Shown here: positions 23,175 through 39,500 of the stretch, one piece after another
How positions within the stretch are numbered: the stretch's first letter is position 1
Layout: every line of letters begins with the position of its first letter
From: Glutinoglossum americanum
Lineage: Eukaryota; Ascomycota; Geoglossomycetes; Geoglossales; Geoglossaceae
Assembly: GCA_020080175.1 (NCBI GenBank)
Contig: JAGHQL010000050.1
Span: forward strand, 83,513 to 147,512
Reading direction: 5' to 3'
Length of the DNA stretch: 64,000 bases
Notes under the pieces: model-generated
Told to the model about the DNA's origin: nothing
Seen by the model: only the letters and a program-made list of their open reading frames with translations
Database searches by the model: none
Position numbers and translations under genes: made by a program

Positions 23175-24861
23175 ATGGCTTCCGCCGCTACGAATCCTCC
23201 AAGTCAAACTGAATCTAACCGTGCAAAGAAGAAGAAGACTAAAGTAGATGTCTCTGGGAAGGCCTCTAGCGTCTCTTCTGGAACCGCCCCGAGCGCTGAA
23301 GCTGCGCCAGGCTCTGTACCTGTCAATGGTAATGCGGGGAAGGACTACGAGAGCCCTTATGTGAAAGAATTGTACAAGTGAGTAACACAGCTAATCCTCT
23401 TGAGTGTACCTGGTGAGGTATGAACTGCAGCAACCGCTAATGCTTGTTTGACCCTAGGTCCATCCGTAATGTCACCAAGAAAATCGTGAGATCCCTCTTA
23501 GGCTAGTGGTCTACGCCTCTCGAATACATATGCTGATGAACTTGCAGAACGCGACTGCCAAAGTCGATTCTATTCTTGCCGAAAATCCTGGCAAGTCCTT
23601 GGATGAACTTATTGCCTCCCGCAAAATCAATGCCGACCAGAAAGCTCAAATTCTGAAGAAGCCGTCTCTACAGGCATCTCTTGCTCAACTCGAAGAACAA
23701 GTTGCCCAATACAAGAAGTTTGACGAAGAGTACCAGGCCCGTATTGCCTCGGAGAAGGCTGCTCTCGAGGCTCTCCATAAAGAAGAGTTGGAAAAGGCCA
23801 AAGAGGAAGCGAGACTCGAAGCTAAGAAAGAGGAGAAGGAGAGCCTGCTGCTCCTTATGAAATTTCTAAGATTGGCCGCTGCTAAGAGGCAGACTGGCGA
23901 CGAGGATAGTGATGAGAGTAAGGCATTTGAGGGTGTGTTGCTGCAGGTTTATGGTGGCGATGCCAATGCCCTTGCAACGGCTGAAAAGCTTATCCATGGG
24001 TCGGAAGATCAAGTCTTGGGAGTTGACCTCAGTCAGATTGATTTCACGTGTGAGTTGAATCACCTTTTGGAGTACATTATACTCGTTTGCTAAGATGAAA
24101 TATATCTAGTCGCCCAGGTCAAACAAGCTTCTGTCGATTACGAGCCCGTACCCGCCCCTGTCGACGCCCCGCTAGACGAAGCTGTTGAATCTTACCCCGC
24201 CCCTCCACCAGTCACTGAAGATACGGAACCACATACAGCCACTGAACCCGCGGCGGCCAGCGCTGACTACAATGACCTAACTAATAACGAACAATTCGGC
24301 AACGACTCTACAGGTTCTATCGGAGCCATCGAGTCTCCTGTCGCCCCTCTGCAGTCTAATATCGATGCTGGTGCTGCGAACGAAGCCGCTACAGAGGGCT
24401 GGGATGCTAAGTTATCGGCTTCAGGTGAAGGTGCAGATAGCTGGGTGGAGATTCCTCGCGAACCAGTAGAAACCGAGACGGCTTTGGCCGCTAACCCAGT
24501 GGATACTGTCGCGAAAGAGAGCTGGGCGGATGACCATCCCGTATCAGCCCCAACAGGGCCTGCAGCTAATGGGGCCTCTGGCGGCAATGATGGGTTCCGT
24601 GAAGTCCATCACTCTCGGGGTGGGCGCGGTCGAGGTGGTCACCAAGGTGACTATGTTCGAGGGGGCGGTTTCCGGGGACGTGGTGGTTTTAGAGGCGATA
24701 GGGGCGGTGAGGGTGGAGGGTATAGAGGGCGTGGTGGATATAGGGGCGATCGAGGTGAGGGGGGGTATCGCGGTAGGGGGAGAGGGGGTTTTAAACGAGG
24801 CGGCGCCGAAGGCGGATATCAGCAGTACCAGCGGAAACAGGACGAGCCAGCCAGCTCATAG
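23175..24861 (+). CDS. YAG7-like protein with C-terminal RGG box
   Basis: A conserved Pezizomycotina protein, probably an RNA-binding cytoplasmic factor; the family name is from memory and less certain than the architecture. Exons are 23175-23377, 23458-23485, 23548-24049 and 24110-24861 (494 residues). The second exon is only 28 bases. A Lys-rich N-terminus (AKKKKTKVD) is followed by the conserved block ESPYVKELYKSIRNVTKKI and NATAKVDSILAENPGKSLDEL, then a long charged coiled coil (about residues 110-180) and a helical segment near FLRLAAAKRQ. An acidic, disordered Pro/Glu/Ala region precedes the tail, which is an RGG/RG box of roughly 60 residues (about 420-480). RGG boxes bind RNA and are usual targets of arginine methylation. 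Confidence 0.8.
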
Positions 24862-26537
24862 CTCTAACCGCTTAGGGGTTAGGTAGGAGCGGTTGATGCG
24901 TACCGATTATGACTCTTGTTGTGGTTGGTACGCGGAGTTGTTCTTGCTACGAATAGCCTCCGGTATGTACCAGTCTTACTTGTCTTAGGCTTGGAGCCTT
25001 GCGGTGAAAACGGCTCGGTACGACAGTAATGCCGTATATGTCTACGGACAAAGCCTTCCTTTTATGGGAATAAAATTTTAAGGAAACTCATGGGTCGCAT
25101 CAACATGTTCTTTTTTTTAAGCCTGTGACGGGTTGGAAAAGCAAAACTTCATGTCAGCATATTGCATAATATGGAGCGTCTTTGCTTGATTTGCAATTAC
25201 GATTCTCTTATCATGAATGCATACTACAAGAGGTCAGCTCTCTGATTCTTTGAATGAGGATGCCGAGTCGGTTTGATTTTATCTACATGTGAGGCATGAG
25301 TAGTGTTTTGAGTGGAATATAGCCGGTGGACCAGGTCCGGTCTGAGGTAAGGATGACGGATTCTATAGAAGCGGAGGATGAGACGTGCCCATATGTGAAA
25401 TCGAACTTGACGTGGTTGACCTCTCTCTTTGATCGGGAATCCCATGTTGCTTTTCCAGATCTTCCCGCAAGGCTCAAATGGGTGTGGAGGACCTCGGGTC
25501 GTCGAATACCCGCTGTTTAGCTGTGTGAAGGCGTTCAAGCGATTGGTTCGTTGGTGTCGTCAGTTGGAGAACTAGTCGATAATTCTCATCGGCAGGACTT
25601 CAATCTAAGTGTCGTTAAGGAGGTGGGCCAGAGGAAGGCGATGGACCAAGAACTAAGGTGAGTTTTGTGAAGGGTGTGGGTGATGCTATGTAATGATCTC
25701 CGTGCCCATCTTCACGCAACTCTCCCCTGTTTCCGAGAGAGGATGGTCGTCGCATGGGTGATCGCAGCTTGGGTATTGGTTCACCCTTCTTTCTCCACCC
25801 CCACAACGCGGCAACGGGGGATCTTGTCCGATAGGCGAGTCGTTTGTCCACGCAAATGCCGGCCTAAGTTGTAAAACCGGGCTGGCGGGAACGATAAGCT
25901 TTGCGGCCTGCGTTTCCAGATGATGCGGTTCTTATTGGATGGATCTTTAGAATTTCATTTGATTTTGGTGTGGAGACGTATTCACTAGAGCTGACTAGCT
26001 CCCGAACATGACGTATTTAAACGGTAGTGAAGCGCTGTGCAGTGGAAAACCCACTCTTGCCATCTCATATACAGCCAATTGAATTCGAACATCCTGTTGC
26101 CATCACGGTTGATTATTAGTGAAAATTGTGCATAGTAACCACGGGTGCGTGTCGGAAACTCAAAACGTGACCTGCATAAAATTAGCCGACTTGGCTGCTA
26201 CTAGGGTAGCGATCGATGGTCTACCAGAGACTTGCCAACATCCATCTCATAATCATTCTTTTTTTCGAGCTGGGACGCCTGGTATCTGTATGATATTCAG
26301 AGGGTCTAGAGCGACGATACCTGTGGGGCGCGCGTGACACCTGGACGCTTCAGAGTACGGCACTCTCATCTTTACGCTCGTTACTTCCCCTCTCCCGACG
26401 TCGACATCGAACCACTCCGGCTATTACGACGAACTTCAACCCACATTTCCTACAACGAGATCACATCGGATACTACTTCCCACCAAAAACTCACTGCCTT
26501 TTCATTACGATTGACCGGCTGGGACAAAGAAGTGACG
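24862..26537. other. Intergenic region, 1.7 kb
   Basis: This holds the 3' flank of the RGG gene and the promoter/5' leader of the histone demethylase. The reading frame of the demethylase extends upstream to about 26334 without a stop, so part of this may be translated if an upstream start is used. No other gene, tRNA or repeat recognised. Confidence 0.5.
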
Positions 26538-30684
<4,147 letters not shown>

Positions 30685-31539
30685 GTTGAAGAGAAGAACC
30701 CTTCACAGCTCTCATCTGTAATTCTCTTTAGGTTATGCATAGCCCTCTTCTAGGGAAAGTGCGCGAAGCTCTACAAAAGGAGGTGATGCTCTCCAATGTT
30801 GCTACGGCATTTGTGCCCTTGGTGCAGAGATGCCTTGAGATTGATATGGGCTGTCACTTTCTATTGTCGTTCTTGACAAATCAAATGTTTAACTCATTCC
30901 GAATTCCTCACTCTGGTTCATTGATTTCGGCGCTTAATGGCCTTCTATTTGGATGTGGGTAGGGGGCGGTTTGCTGGATTTTTTGCTTTTTCTCGGCGCA
31001 TATGCTTCGATCGGTGGCCAGAGATGACTTTATTCGAGCTCGCTACACCATTTCCTCATCTCTCTAATGCATTCATGACGTATGGGGATAAGGGATCAGT
31101 GATATAGGCCGAGATGCCGGTAAATCGCCGAAACGGTGAGGGAAATCCCCGTCACTTCTCAGGTATGAGAGTACTTCTACCTATGTGATTATTTATTTCA
31201 ACAAGCATTTTCACATGAATGCTGTTTATGGTGGTACTGGCAGTGTATCTATTGAGATACAATCTATATCTATCGATACTGTACTCGTGCCCTCGATGTC
31301 CCAGGAAGTGCCATATTTCCGCCTCCCGCGGTTGATATAGTCTAGTGACATTGACTCTCAAGTAATGCGCAAACTCCCCCTACACGGCATTCCACCGTAT
31401 GGGGGACAAATCGCAAGCCATGCCTATTCCTTTCCCCTTCCCCCCCCAACCACCCCAGATCCGCTAGGAAAATAAATAAAACTCCAGGGTATGTCCACCG
31501 AAACATAGCTGGAACGTTGCCCACCGACCCGCTATCAGC
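30685..31539. other. Convergent intergenic region
   Basis: Terminators of the demethylase (+) and RAD57 (-) should lie here. No gene or repeat seen. Confidence 0.6.
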
Positions 31540-32872
31540 TCACCCATTCTCACTTTCCACCTCAGTAGCCTTAACCCCACCCGTCGTAATTACAAATTCT
31601 ACCTCTGTCCCCCTACCCCCCTCTGCCCACGGTGCAAACACGATTTTCATCCAGCGTCTCCAACGCAGGAGCTCCTTCTCGCCTCCCACCTCACCGTCAA
31701 CAGCATCAGCACCGCCATAAACGGGTTCTTTGATCAGCGCAATGCGTGCTGAGAGGCAATTGGTCCACGTCAAGCCCAAGGATGGTGTTTTGGGATTCGG
31801 GATGTTAGGGAGAGAGGGGGAGTGGATTGGGTATTCGTCACCCCAGCCGGTGAACCAGCGTTGTTGATGGTCGAGAGTTAGGATATCTGCGGGGCGGGTT
31901 GTGGTAGTGATGGACGACGACGACGACGATGACGATGGGGCCGGAGGGGCGGGGCCAAAACGATCAGAGACTTGATTCGCGACTACGATCGCGACGTCAT
32001 GTTCCCTAGCCAAGTGTCTCAATAGTTGTCCCAGCCTCAGCAAGTCCACCGACCTCTTCGCCATATTCGCACCGCCCACCCCCCCCGCGCCCCCCGCGTT
32101 CCCAAGCTCCGCCCTAAAATTCGCCGCCACCGAATCTATAGCCACAAGCCCAACGCCATATCTCTGGATCGCGACCTCGAGCTGGTAGTTCAGGATGTGT
32201 TCCTGGACTTCGAGATCCGCGCATATGATGCTCAGGACGCGGTCCATCGATGGGGGTGGTTGGACATCCGGGAAGCGGGACCGGATGGAGGAGAGGAGTT
32301 GCGAGAGGCGGCGGGTGCTGATGGGGGATTCGGTGGCTATGTAGAGGGCTGATTTGGAGAGGCCGCCATGGGTTGGGGGGAGCTGGGCGGCGAGGGAGAG
32401 GGTCAGGAGGAATTGGGTTTTACCGGCTGCGCTGGAGATACGTTAGAGGGCAATTCCTGGTGGTCCTGGAGGAGTTTAGAAGATACCTCTCACCGGTGAA
32501 TTCGGTGATATGCCCCGTTGGTATGCCGCCCTTTAGCGCAGCGTCCAGCTTCTCATCCAGCGTACTAACTGTCTTCCAGCCCTCTATGGCCTCCACCCCC
32601 GTCCTCCTCAACCGCCCTTTCCTATCCCCCATCTCCACACCACCGCTTACCGCCCCATCAGGTCCAATCCCCAACTCCCCCTGCAACGCAGCAACAACGG
32701 CATTGGTCAACCTACGGATATCGAGCAGGGGTAAACGAGCACGCTTGGATACCTCGAGCGCATCGAGAGTCAGCAGGTCAGTGGTGGTGATGAAGTTCTT
32801 TTCGAGGGATGGGAGGAGATGCGTGTATTGTTTTACAGGGAAGGTGGGAAGGATTGTGAGAAGGTCTGTCAT
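31540..32872 (-). CDS. RAD57: DNA repair protein RAD57 (RAD51 paralogue, XRCC3-like)
   Basis: A RecA-fold ATPase that, with RAD55, helps RAD51 load on single-stranded DNA during homologous recombination. Exons are 32487-32872 and 31540-32431 (425 residues) with a 55-base intron that falls inside the Walker A motif: GES is followed across the junction by AAGKTQ. An N-terminal helical domain (MTDLLTILPTF, HLLPSLEKNFITTTDLLTLD) is typical of fungal RAD57. The Walker B strand is GLVAIDSVAANFRAEL; VANQVSDRFG is the RAD51-family block that follows. A Ser-rich low-complexity insert and Gly-rich loops occur in the second half. The start at 32872 is the first ATG and matches the family start; the frame is open a few codons further upstream. 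Confidence 0.85.
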
Positions 32873-33187
32873 AGAGGGGATTTTGATTAACAATACGTTT
32901 TGTTTTCTGCGGGGGTGGCGTTTGTGGGGTGAAGTAATAAGGTTTATGGAGATGAGACCAAATAATTATTTTTTTTTGCAATGACCGATACACTATACTC
33001 TACGGAGTAAGTTGAGGGGCAAACCGAAAGGGTGGCCATTGGCCAGAATTCCTTTTTTTTGCCAGAGACAGACTCCGATTTCTGAGATCTTCGGAAACGG
33101 GAGTCCCGTCGTATTTGCGGCAACGGGGCCTAGGGAAGAAGCAATAGAATATAGAGCCATTTAAATGCTTAACAGCGGTTAGCCTCA
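32873..33187. other. Short intergenic region, RAD57 promoter and WD40-gene 3' end
   Basis: 315 bases between two minus-strand genes, AT-rich with T runs. Nothing else recognised. Confidence 0.6.
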
Positions 33188-34533
33188 TCAATCACTATCC
33201 TCCATCAGCTCTGCAAGCTCCCGTTCTTCATCTTCCGTGATAATCGCAACAGTCATTGGTTTTGATGGCTCCCCCATAACTCCACCGACCTTCTTGGCCT
33301 CTTCAGCAGCTGCTATTGCCGCCTGCAGATCCTTCTGTTTGAGTGACCACCGTCGAACTGTGCAGTCAATCGAAACGCTCAAAAGCGTCTGACCTAGCAG
33401 AGCTAAGCCGGTGACCTCCTCAAAATGGCCAGAGAACGTGTGATATAATTTCCCAGTCTTAACATAACGATGATTAGCACATCCAACAAAGAAACCAGGG
33501 AGGGAAAGGGTAGCATACAGCAACGTCCCATACCCTGACTTCTTCGTCTCTACATGCGGTGATCACCCATCTCCCAGAGTCATCCAAAATCACGTCTCGG
33601 ACAAAATCTGGATGCACAAGCGTAGTGTCCGTCTTCCAAACCCCCTTTTCTAGGATCAGCCTCTTCGCCGTATTGTCCGCAGAAGCAGTCCACATATCAC
33701 CGTCTGCAAACCGAATCTTATATATACTAGTCTCATGTTCTAGAATTGGCTCAGAACTGACTAGCTCCTTAGCATTGTGAGAGTTAATTCGCCATTGTTT
33801 AATTTCCCGTTCGCTACCGCCGCTGAAAATAACCGCCACATCGTCCAATGGGTCGTCTTCAAACGGACGTAGAGCAAGAGCCTGAACGCCTCTCGCGTGC
33901 CCCTTGAGAGTATGCAGCTTTGCGCCCGAATTCACATCCCACACGATGATTGAAGCATCTGCGCCGCCCGAAATCAAGAGCTCGCTGCCGGTGATGCGCA
34001 GCACAAAATGAAGGACTGCTTTGACAAAGTCCGAGTGTCCGCTGTATTTCCTGAGAACTTCCCGGGTCTCTGGGTCCCAGCTCCAGACCAGCTTATCCCA
34101 CGACCCTGCCAATATTCTTCCTGATGCTACATCTAAGCATGTCACTGGAGCCGCGGGTCCGCGGTAGACGTGTGACTTATCACCAGTCTATTGCCGGCCA
34201 CACCCTCAGCGAGTGGACTCGTAAACAGCGAAACCAGAAGAATATCTTACAGACTTCAAGTACAATCCTCCTCACTGTACCCCCGCTCTCAGCTATGTAT
34301 GCGCGTCCGATATCGCGAGGGTCAGGCTCCACAGCGAGAATCTTACTAGGAAGAGTTATCGGATTCCCATTTTTGTTGCGGGCTTTCTGAGACCTGCGAG
34401 CGGTCTCTCCAAGTGACGTCCTAGTGGGAGAGTTAGCACCAGTGGTAGCATTTGATCTGACACCCCTCGCTACGCATGTCGGATGCACTCACTCGGTCTG
34501 GAAGAAATGCCCTGGGTCTGTAGAACGAGACAT
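33188..34533 (-). CDS. WD40-repeat protein
   Basis: A 381-residue beta-propeller protein found across Pezizomycotina; I cannot name it more closely. Exons are 34493-34533, 34255-34420, 33519-34187 and 33188-33457. At least six repeats are visible: SGPAAP-type RGPAAPVTCLDV, then GSWDKLVWSWD, GGADASIIVWD, GSEREIKQW, TASADNTAKR, ACRDEEVRVWD and SIDCTVRRWS. The acidic C-terminus ends EELMEDSD-like. The second intron uses a weak GTCTGT donor; the neighbouring GTAAGA would break the frame, so I prefer the former. The first exon encodes only 13 residues. It lies 643 bases from YPT1 and shares its strand. The function is probably scaffolding; partners are unknown. Confidence 0.8.
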
Positions 34534-35176
34534 TGCCCCTTCCTGGCTACTGGGAGTATCTCCTCTCCTCTGTACTACGGCGCTCGGTTGAACTAACTAT
34601 CGGATGATCACGTCTACGAAAGAACTCGGTGCTTGCATTGAATCACGGTCACGTGGACCTTCACCATCTTTGTACAGTAGTTAAGGGGGCACAAGACACG
34701 AGCAAGCACTTGGTTATTCACAAAGGGTTTCTAACAATCACCATCGTAAAGGTAGAAAACTTCCTGTTGCAAGACACTTCAATATCACGCAAAGAAAGAA
34801 TAGAGGAAACATTACACCACAAGGAGGACCGCAAAGAGGAAGAAGGGGGTTCAGGCTGTCATAAACCCATATCATAACCGCCGCCATCCCACTACACAAG
34901 GTTTACTGCAAACTCCCGTCACCGCATTCCAAATTATACCGAGATCTCCCTTCACCCCAGTGTGATCAACCTATTATTCAGCTCACCAACTCATATACCT
35001 CTGGCCTTCATTGAAATAACTCCCTTAAACCCATCGAACAGAGTAAAAGATCCAAGGAGAAAGCAAGATGCAGTTGTCTATTGAGAAGCAAAACGGTGCA
35101 TCGTTCGGAAAATGCACCATGATGAAGATCGGGTAGGCTGCTAGCATGGTTGCGAGTGATCGAGATGCTGGTTCCT
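34534..35176. other. WD40-gene promoter and YPT1 3' UTR
   Basis: 643 bases without a recognised gene. The right part lies just downstream of the YPT1 stop. Confidence 0.6.
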
Positions 35177-36128
35177 CTAACAGCATCCACCTGCAGATCC
35201 CGACTGCACGCCTTGCCCCTGCCCTACCTGTACGGTTGGCTTGTTATTGACGGTAGTAGTACCCATCCTTTCTTTGATTTGCCTCGCCATAGTCAGGAAA
35301 GCTTGCTCAACGTTTGTGGCGTTTTTTGCAGACGTTTCGAGGAATGGAATCCCGAGGCTATCGGCGAATTCCTAAGGCAAGACATGGCCATTAGCCTAGG
35401 TTTGCTATGCTTTCAAGGCGGTAGCCGCAAACCTTTGCAACAGTATACTCAACAACTTTCTTGTCAGACATATCGCTCTTGTTGCCAACGAGCAGTTTGT
35501 TGACGCCTTCAGTGGCATATCTGTCAATCTCCTGTAGCCACTGCTTTACATTATTGAAGGAGTCCATATCGGTCACATCGAAGACGACGCAGATGCCATG
35601 TGCACCACGATAGTAAGAGGATGTGATAGTCCGGAAACGCTCTTGACCCGCGGTATCCCACTGTTGATGGAGGGTTAGAAACAATGTACTTACGGTGAAC
35701 CGGGCATAAAAGACGCACGATTTGAAGCTTTACAGTCTTGCCATCTAGTTCGATCGTCCGGATTTTCTAATCCACATTAGCTTCTCCGTTCCACTACGCC
35801 AGTCCCTGAGTATGGCCGTACAAAGTCAACACCAATTGTCGAAATGTAGCTCTCAGTGTAGGTGTCGTCGGCGAATCGCAGCAGAAGACAAGACTTCCCA
35901 ACACCGGAGTCACCGATGAGGAGAAGCTTAAAGAGGTAGTCATATCTAATGAATGAAATCTCAAATCAGTCAACTAAATAACAACGTCATGCCATTATCA
36001 GAAGGTAAGGGACCGGAGGCGAAATATGTACTCTATAGTAGCGAAGTTAGTGCTCAGCATCGCGCACTATCGAACCTGACAGGTGACAGGTGACAGATTT
36101 GGAGGTCTACGTACCACTCAGGATTCAT
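35177..36128 (-). CDS. YPT1: Rab GTPase YPT1 (RAB1)
   Basis: A small GTPase that controls ER-to-Golgi transport and early autophagosome formation. Exons are 36118-36128, 35822-35945, 35719-35766, 35433-35660 and 35177-35371 (201 residues), all in phase. The first exon has only 11 bases (MNPE) and the third 48. Motifs: P-loop GDSGVGKS, switch I with [36 protein letters not shown] (G4), ETSAK (G5), and the C-terminal double-geranylgeranylation CC preceded by a Gly/Ser/Gln tail. The [18 protein letters not shown] start is diagnostic for RAB1/YPT1 and not SEC4. The donor after exon 1 is GTGGTA, unusual but forced by the frame. An ancient, essential housekeeping gene. Confidence 0.95.
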
Positions 36129-36550
36129 CTTGACGAGCTGCTTCTAGCTTAGAATCACTCAAAAGATTCCTTCGGTTATTCTTTAGTATGGAGAAGCTTG
36201 ATAAAATACAGCACCGATTTTGAGAAATAAGCAGGAAGGTGAGTTGGTTGGAGAAGGAGATGGGCAAGAAGGTAAATGTAAAGTAAGCCGAGCGTCACCG
36301 TCCCCAGGGTCGTTTCGTTGCCTGTAGTGAATGGGACCCGGGCGCTAGTCCTCTTTGAGCGACAACGAACAGAATGCGCTCCTCACGCAGGGACCATCTA
36401 TACCACTGAGACACACGCTAGGCAGTCACAGGCGCTAAACTACATTGCCACACGAAACTTATTCGTTACCCACTCTACTCAATATTTTTGCCTTGTCAAC
36501 TATAACAAACTTGACAATGAGAAGGAAGTTGCTAGGTGAACCACACCCCT
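36129..36550. other. YPT1 promoter and aminopeptidase 3' flank
   Basis: A 422-base space. A stretch at about 36310-36430 has weak tRNA-like box elements on the minus strand but does not fold convincingly by eye. Confidence 0.5.
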
Positions 36551-39500
36551 TTATGCGTAGCCATGGGCTTTCAGCCATTCCAGGACCAACAGCTCATCCC
36601 TATCTTTGTATTTCGCGTTGCCTTTGATTGTATCGGAAATCACATTCAAGCTACGGTCGTAGCCTGTATTATCCTTATCCTTAAAGAATTCCGCGATATC
36701 CCTCTCCACATCATGATCAGAGAACTTATTCAGCGCTTGCCTCAGCCACCTGTCAAATACAACCATATTCCGGGACAGCCGAGATGACACTTCTGGCCAG
36801 TTCTGTTTAACATACTGCCAGAGACCTAGTCGAGTGTTTGGGTTGGTCGCAAGAGCAATGGCTGGAGTATGCATGTCCTGAACAGCCACTTGGTCGGAGA
36901 ACATGAACGCAAGCAGGTCAGCAAGAAGATCCGGTGTTTGGATACGCCCCATGGATGAGAGACAAATTTCTTTCCCATCGACAGAAGTCGAGTTAAGGTA
37001 TTCATTTTTCACGGCCTCATACTCTAGCCTCCCTCCGCCTTCGATAACTGTCCGGAATACTGCCAAACGTAGGTTCTGGTGAATGGCATTCCTATCCTCT
37101 CCAGAAGTATATAGTTTGAATTGCTGATGTGCCTCCTTGATGACCCTAAAAAACGTCAGCGGAAGGACAAAATATTATTATTATATACTAACTCCTTGTG
37201 TCCAGCCCCGCCAGCAGCACTAATAAGCAATGCGCGCAGTTGACCAGTCAAGAAATCTTCTTTATCACTAAACTCCCAGCCAATCTTCTCTACGGCGGGT
37301 GTAACAAGCTGCAGAGTAAACTTCCTTAGCCCGGCCGCAATCTCCTCATTTCCAGCGAAGATTGAGCGGACATTCGTAAGTGAGGTGATGACTTGAGCCC
37401 AAACCCTACACGGAAGTCAGATCTCTTCTAAGTGAGTATTAGCCTCGGAACATACAGGTAGCTATCCTCATCCTTTAATCCCTCAATAAATGCTAGGAAG
37501 CCGGCGGTTGTACCGTGGCCTGCGACCGCCAAGGCCGCTGCATCCCCGATTAAACCAATCTTATCTTCGACTGATAGCTGATTTTTAAGGGCACCAAGCT
37601 TTGCCAACCTGTCCGGCGGGTAGTTTGTCCGGAAAAAGCCATTGTTATTCGTGTTTAGCTTATAAAATGACTCATCGATTCCCTGGAGTGTCTGCGTTTT
37701 AGATGTCAAAGTCGCAGCCATGGCCTGGCTGGACCTCAGACCCAGCGGAATCCACCAAGTAGTTTCGTCCTCCTCGGGTTTAACATCACCACTTAACAAG
37801 AAGCGATTTTGACGAATTGCTATTTGTCCAGGCTTCTCAGTAATGGTTACCACAGGGAAACCAATCTTCTTGATCCAGTTATCCTAAGCATAGTCAGTCA
37901 CTCTGTATCGCTAGACACCGGGGTTTTCGACGAACCATAACGCCGTTGACATCTTGTCCTGACGCTTCGCTCAGAGCAGCCCATAAATCACCTGTTGTAG
38001 CATTCTCTGAGGAAAAATTAGCGTAGACCCAGTGGTATGTAAGTTAGTCATACTGTATTGATGAGCCTTAAGATAGTTCGACACCCCCATCAAAAAAGTT
38101 TCAACCCCCAAGTGACCACTCAACATCCTGATGACGGAACTACCCTTCAAGTAGCTGATGTGATCGAAGATCTGGTCGATTTCCAAGGCGTCCTTTACTG
38201 GAACCTCAATTGGATGAGAACCGCGAAGAGAATCGAGTTGAAATGCTGTTTGAACGGATTCAGTCTACGTCATTATTGGGCTATTTGTTAGTGTCAAGCT
38301 TAAATACTGGGGTGAGGCACCTCGAGACATGCGACGTACGACAAACTGGCCCCAGACGTTCCAGTCTAGTCGAATAATATCTTAGCAAATCATAAATTCT
38401 AACGCAGCTATCTCAACGCCACATACCTGGATATAAGTGATCTATTGCCAACCATCCTACCCAGGTCGCAAAGCCTTCATTAAGCCATAATTCGCTCCAC
38501 CAATCCATTGTTACAAGGTTTCCAAACCATTGATGGGCCAACTCTATGGAATGTTAGGAACTTGGTACTATGCTGCTATCGGCAGTAAAAGAGGTCATAC
38601 CATGAGCCACGACGTAAGCTACGCGATTCTTATATCTCGCATCGGAGCTGGCTTCATCGTAAAGAACAGCGGTAGTACGGTACGTGATGAGGCCCCAGTT
38701 CTCCATAGCGCCGTGAGTCTAGCAAGCGTTGGTCAGCCAAAAAAAAGCCCTCCGTGACCAAAGGAGAAGGGGCCGTGTGGAGGAGTGAGACATATAATGG
38801 GCTATGGAGTCAGTAGATGCACACATAACGGGTACATTATCGGGGAGGCTGCGAACGATATGCGCTTGAAAGTGACTTACGAATTCATGGACGGCAAGAA
38901 GATCCACTTTTGGTAGCGGATAATCAATACGAAAAACCTAATAGATCGAGATAAGCCAAGGGTATTCAAAGGCTTTCTAATTTTATGGTGTGTGGTAAAT
39001 ACCTCGGAGAAGTAGTCCACAATTTGAGCAGCATTCTTCAAGGCAAATCGGCCTTGCTCCTTCAATCCCTTTGTTGTATACACACGAACAGGGAGGTTCC
39101 TTCCGTTATATTTTCTGGCAGTAAAGTCCTCTGTATATTCGAAATCCCCGAAAGCCCAAGCAAGCAGCTGTCCTAGGTAAGCTGGAGGCTGCAGGATTTT
39201 TCGAGGGAAGTAATGCTACTCACGTATGTGCTCATCACCGGGGTCCTGTCAAAGGACACAATCTTCAATCCAGGCTTACCCCCTTTCTTGACCTCTTTCT
39301 CAGGCATGTTGCTTAAAGCTACCTGGTCCTCGGGAATTTCAATTTCAAAATCAAATGTTGCTTTGAGGTTGGGCTCATCAAAACATGGGAATGCTCGTCT
39401 CGCGTCGCAGGATTCGAATTGAGTACTGAACATATAATGAAACTCTTCGTCTCTCGGCACAGACGGAACCGGAGGTACGGCTGGTTTATATTTGGAGCGG

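Noticed and set aside
34245-34256. GTAAGA as donor of the second intron of the WD40 gene
   Set aside because: It would leave the next exon out of frame with every nearby acceptor; the weaker GTCTGT keeps the frame.
36310-36440. tRNA-like elements on the minus strand (a CTCAGTGGTATAGATGG box and a GGGTCCCATTC box)
   Set aside because: The acceptor, anticodon and T stems do not pair consistently by eye, even allowing an intron. A covariance-model search would decide.
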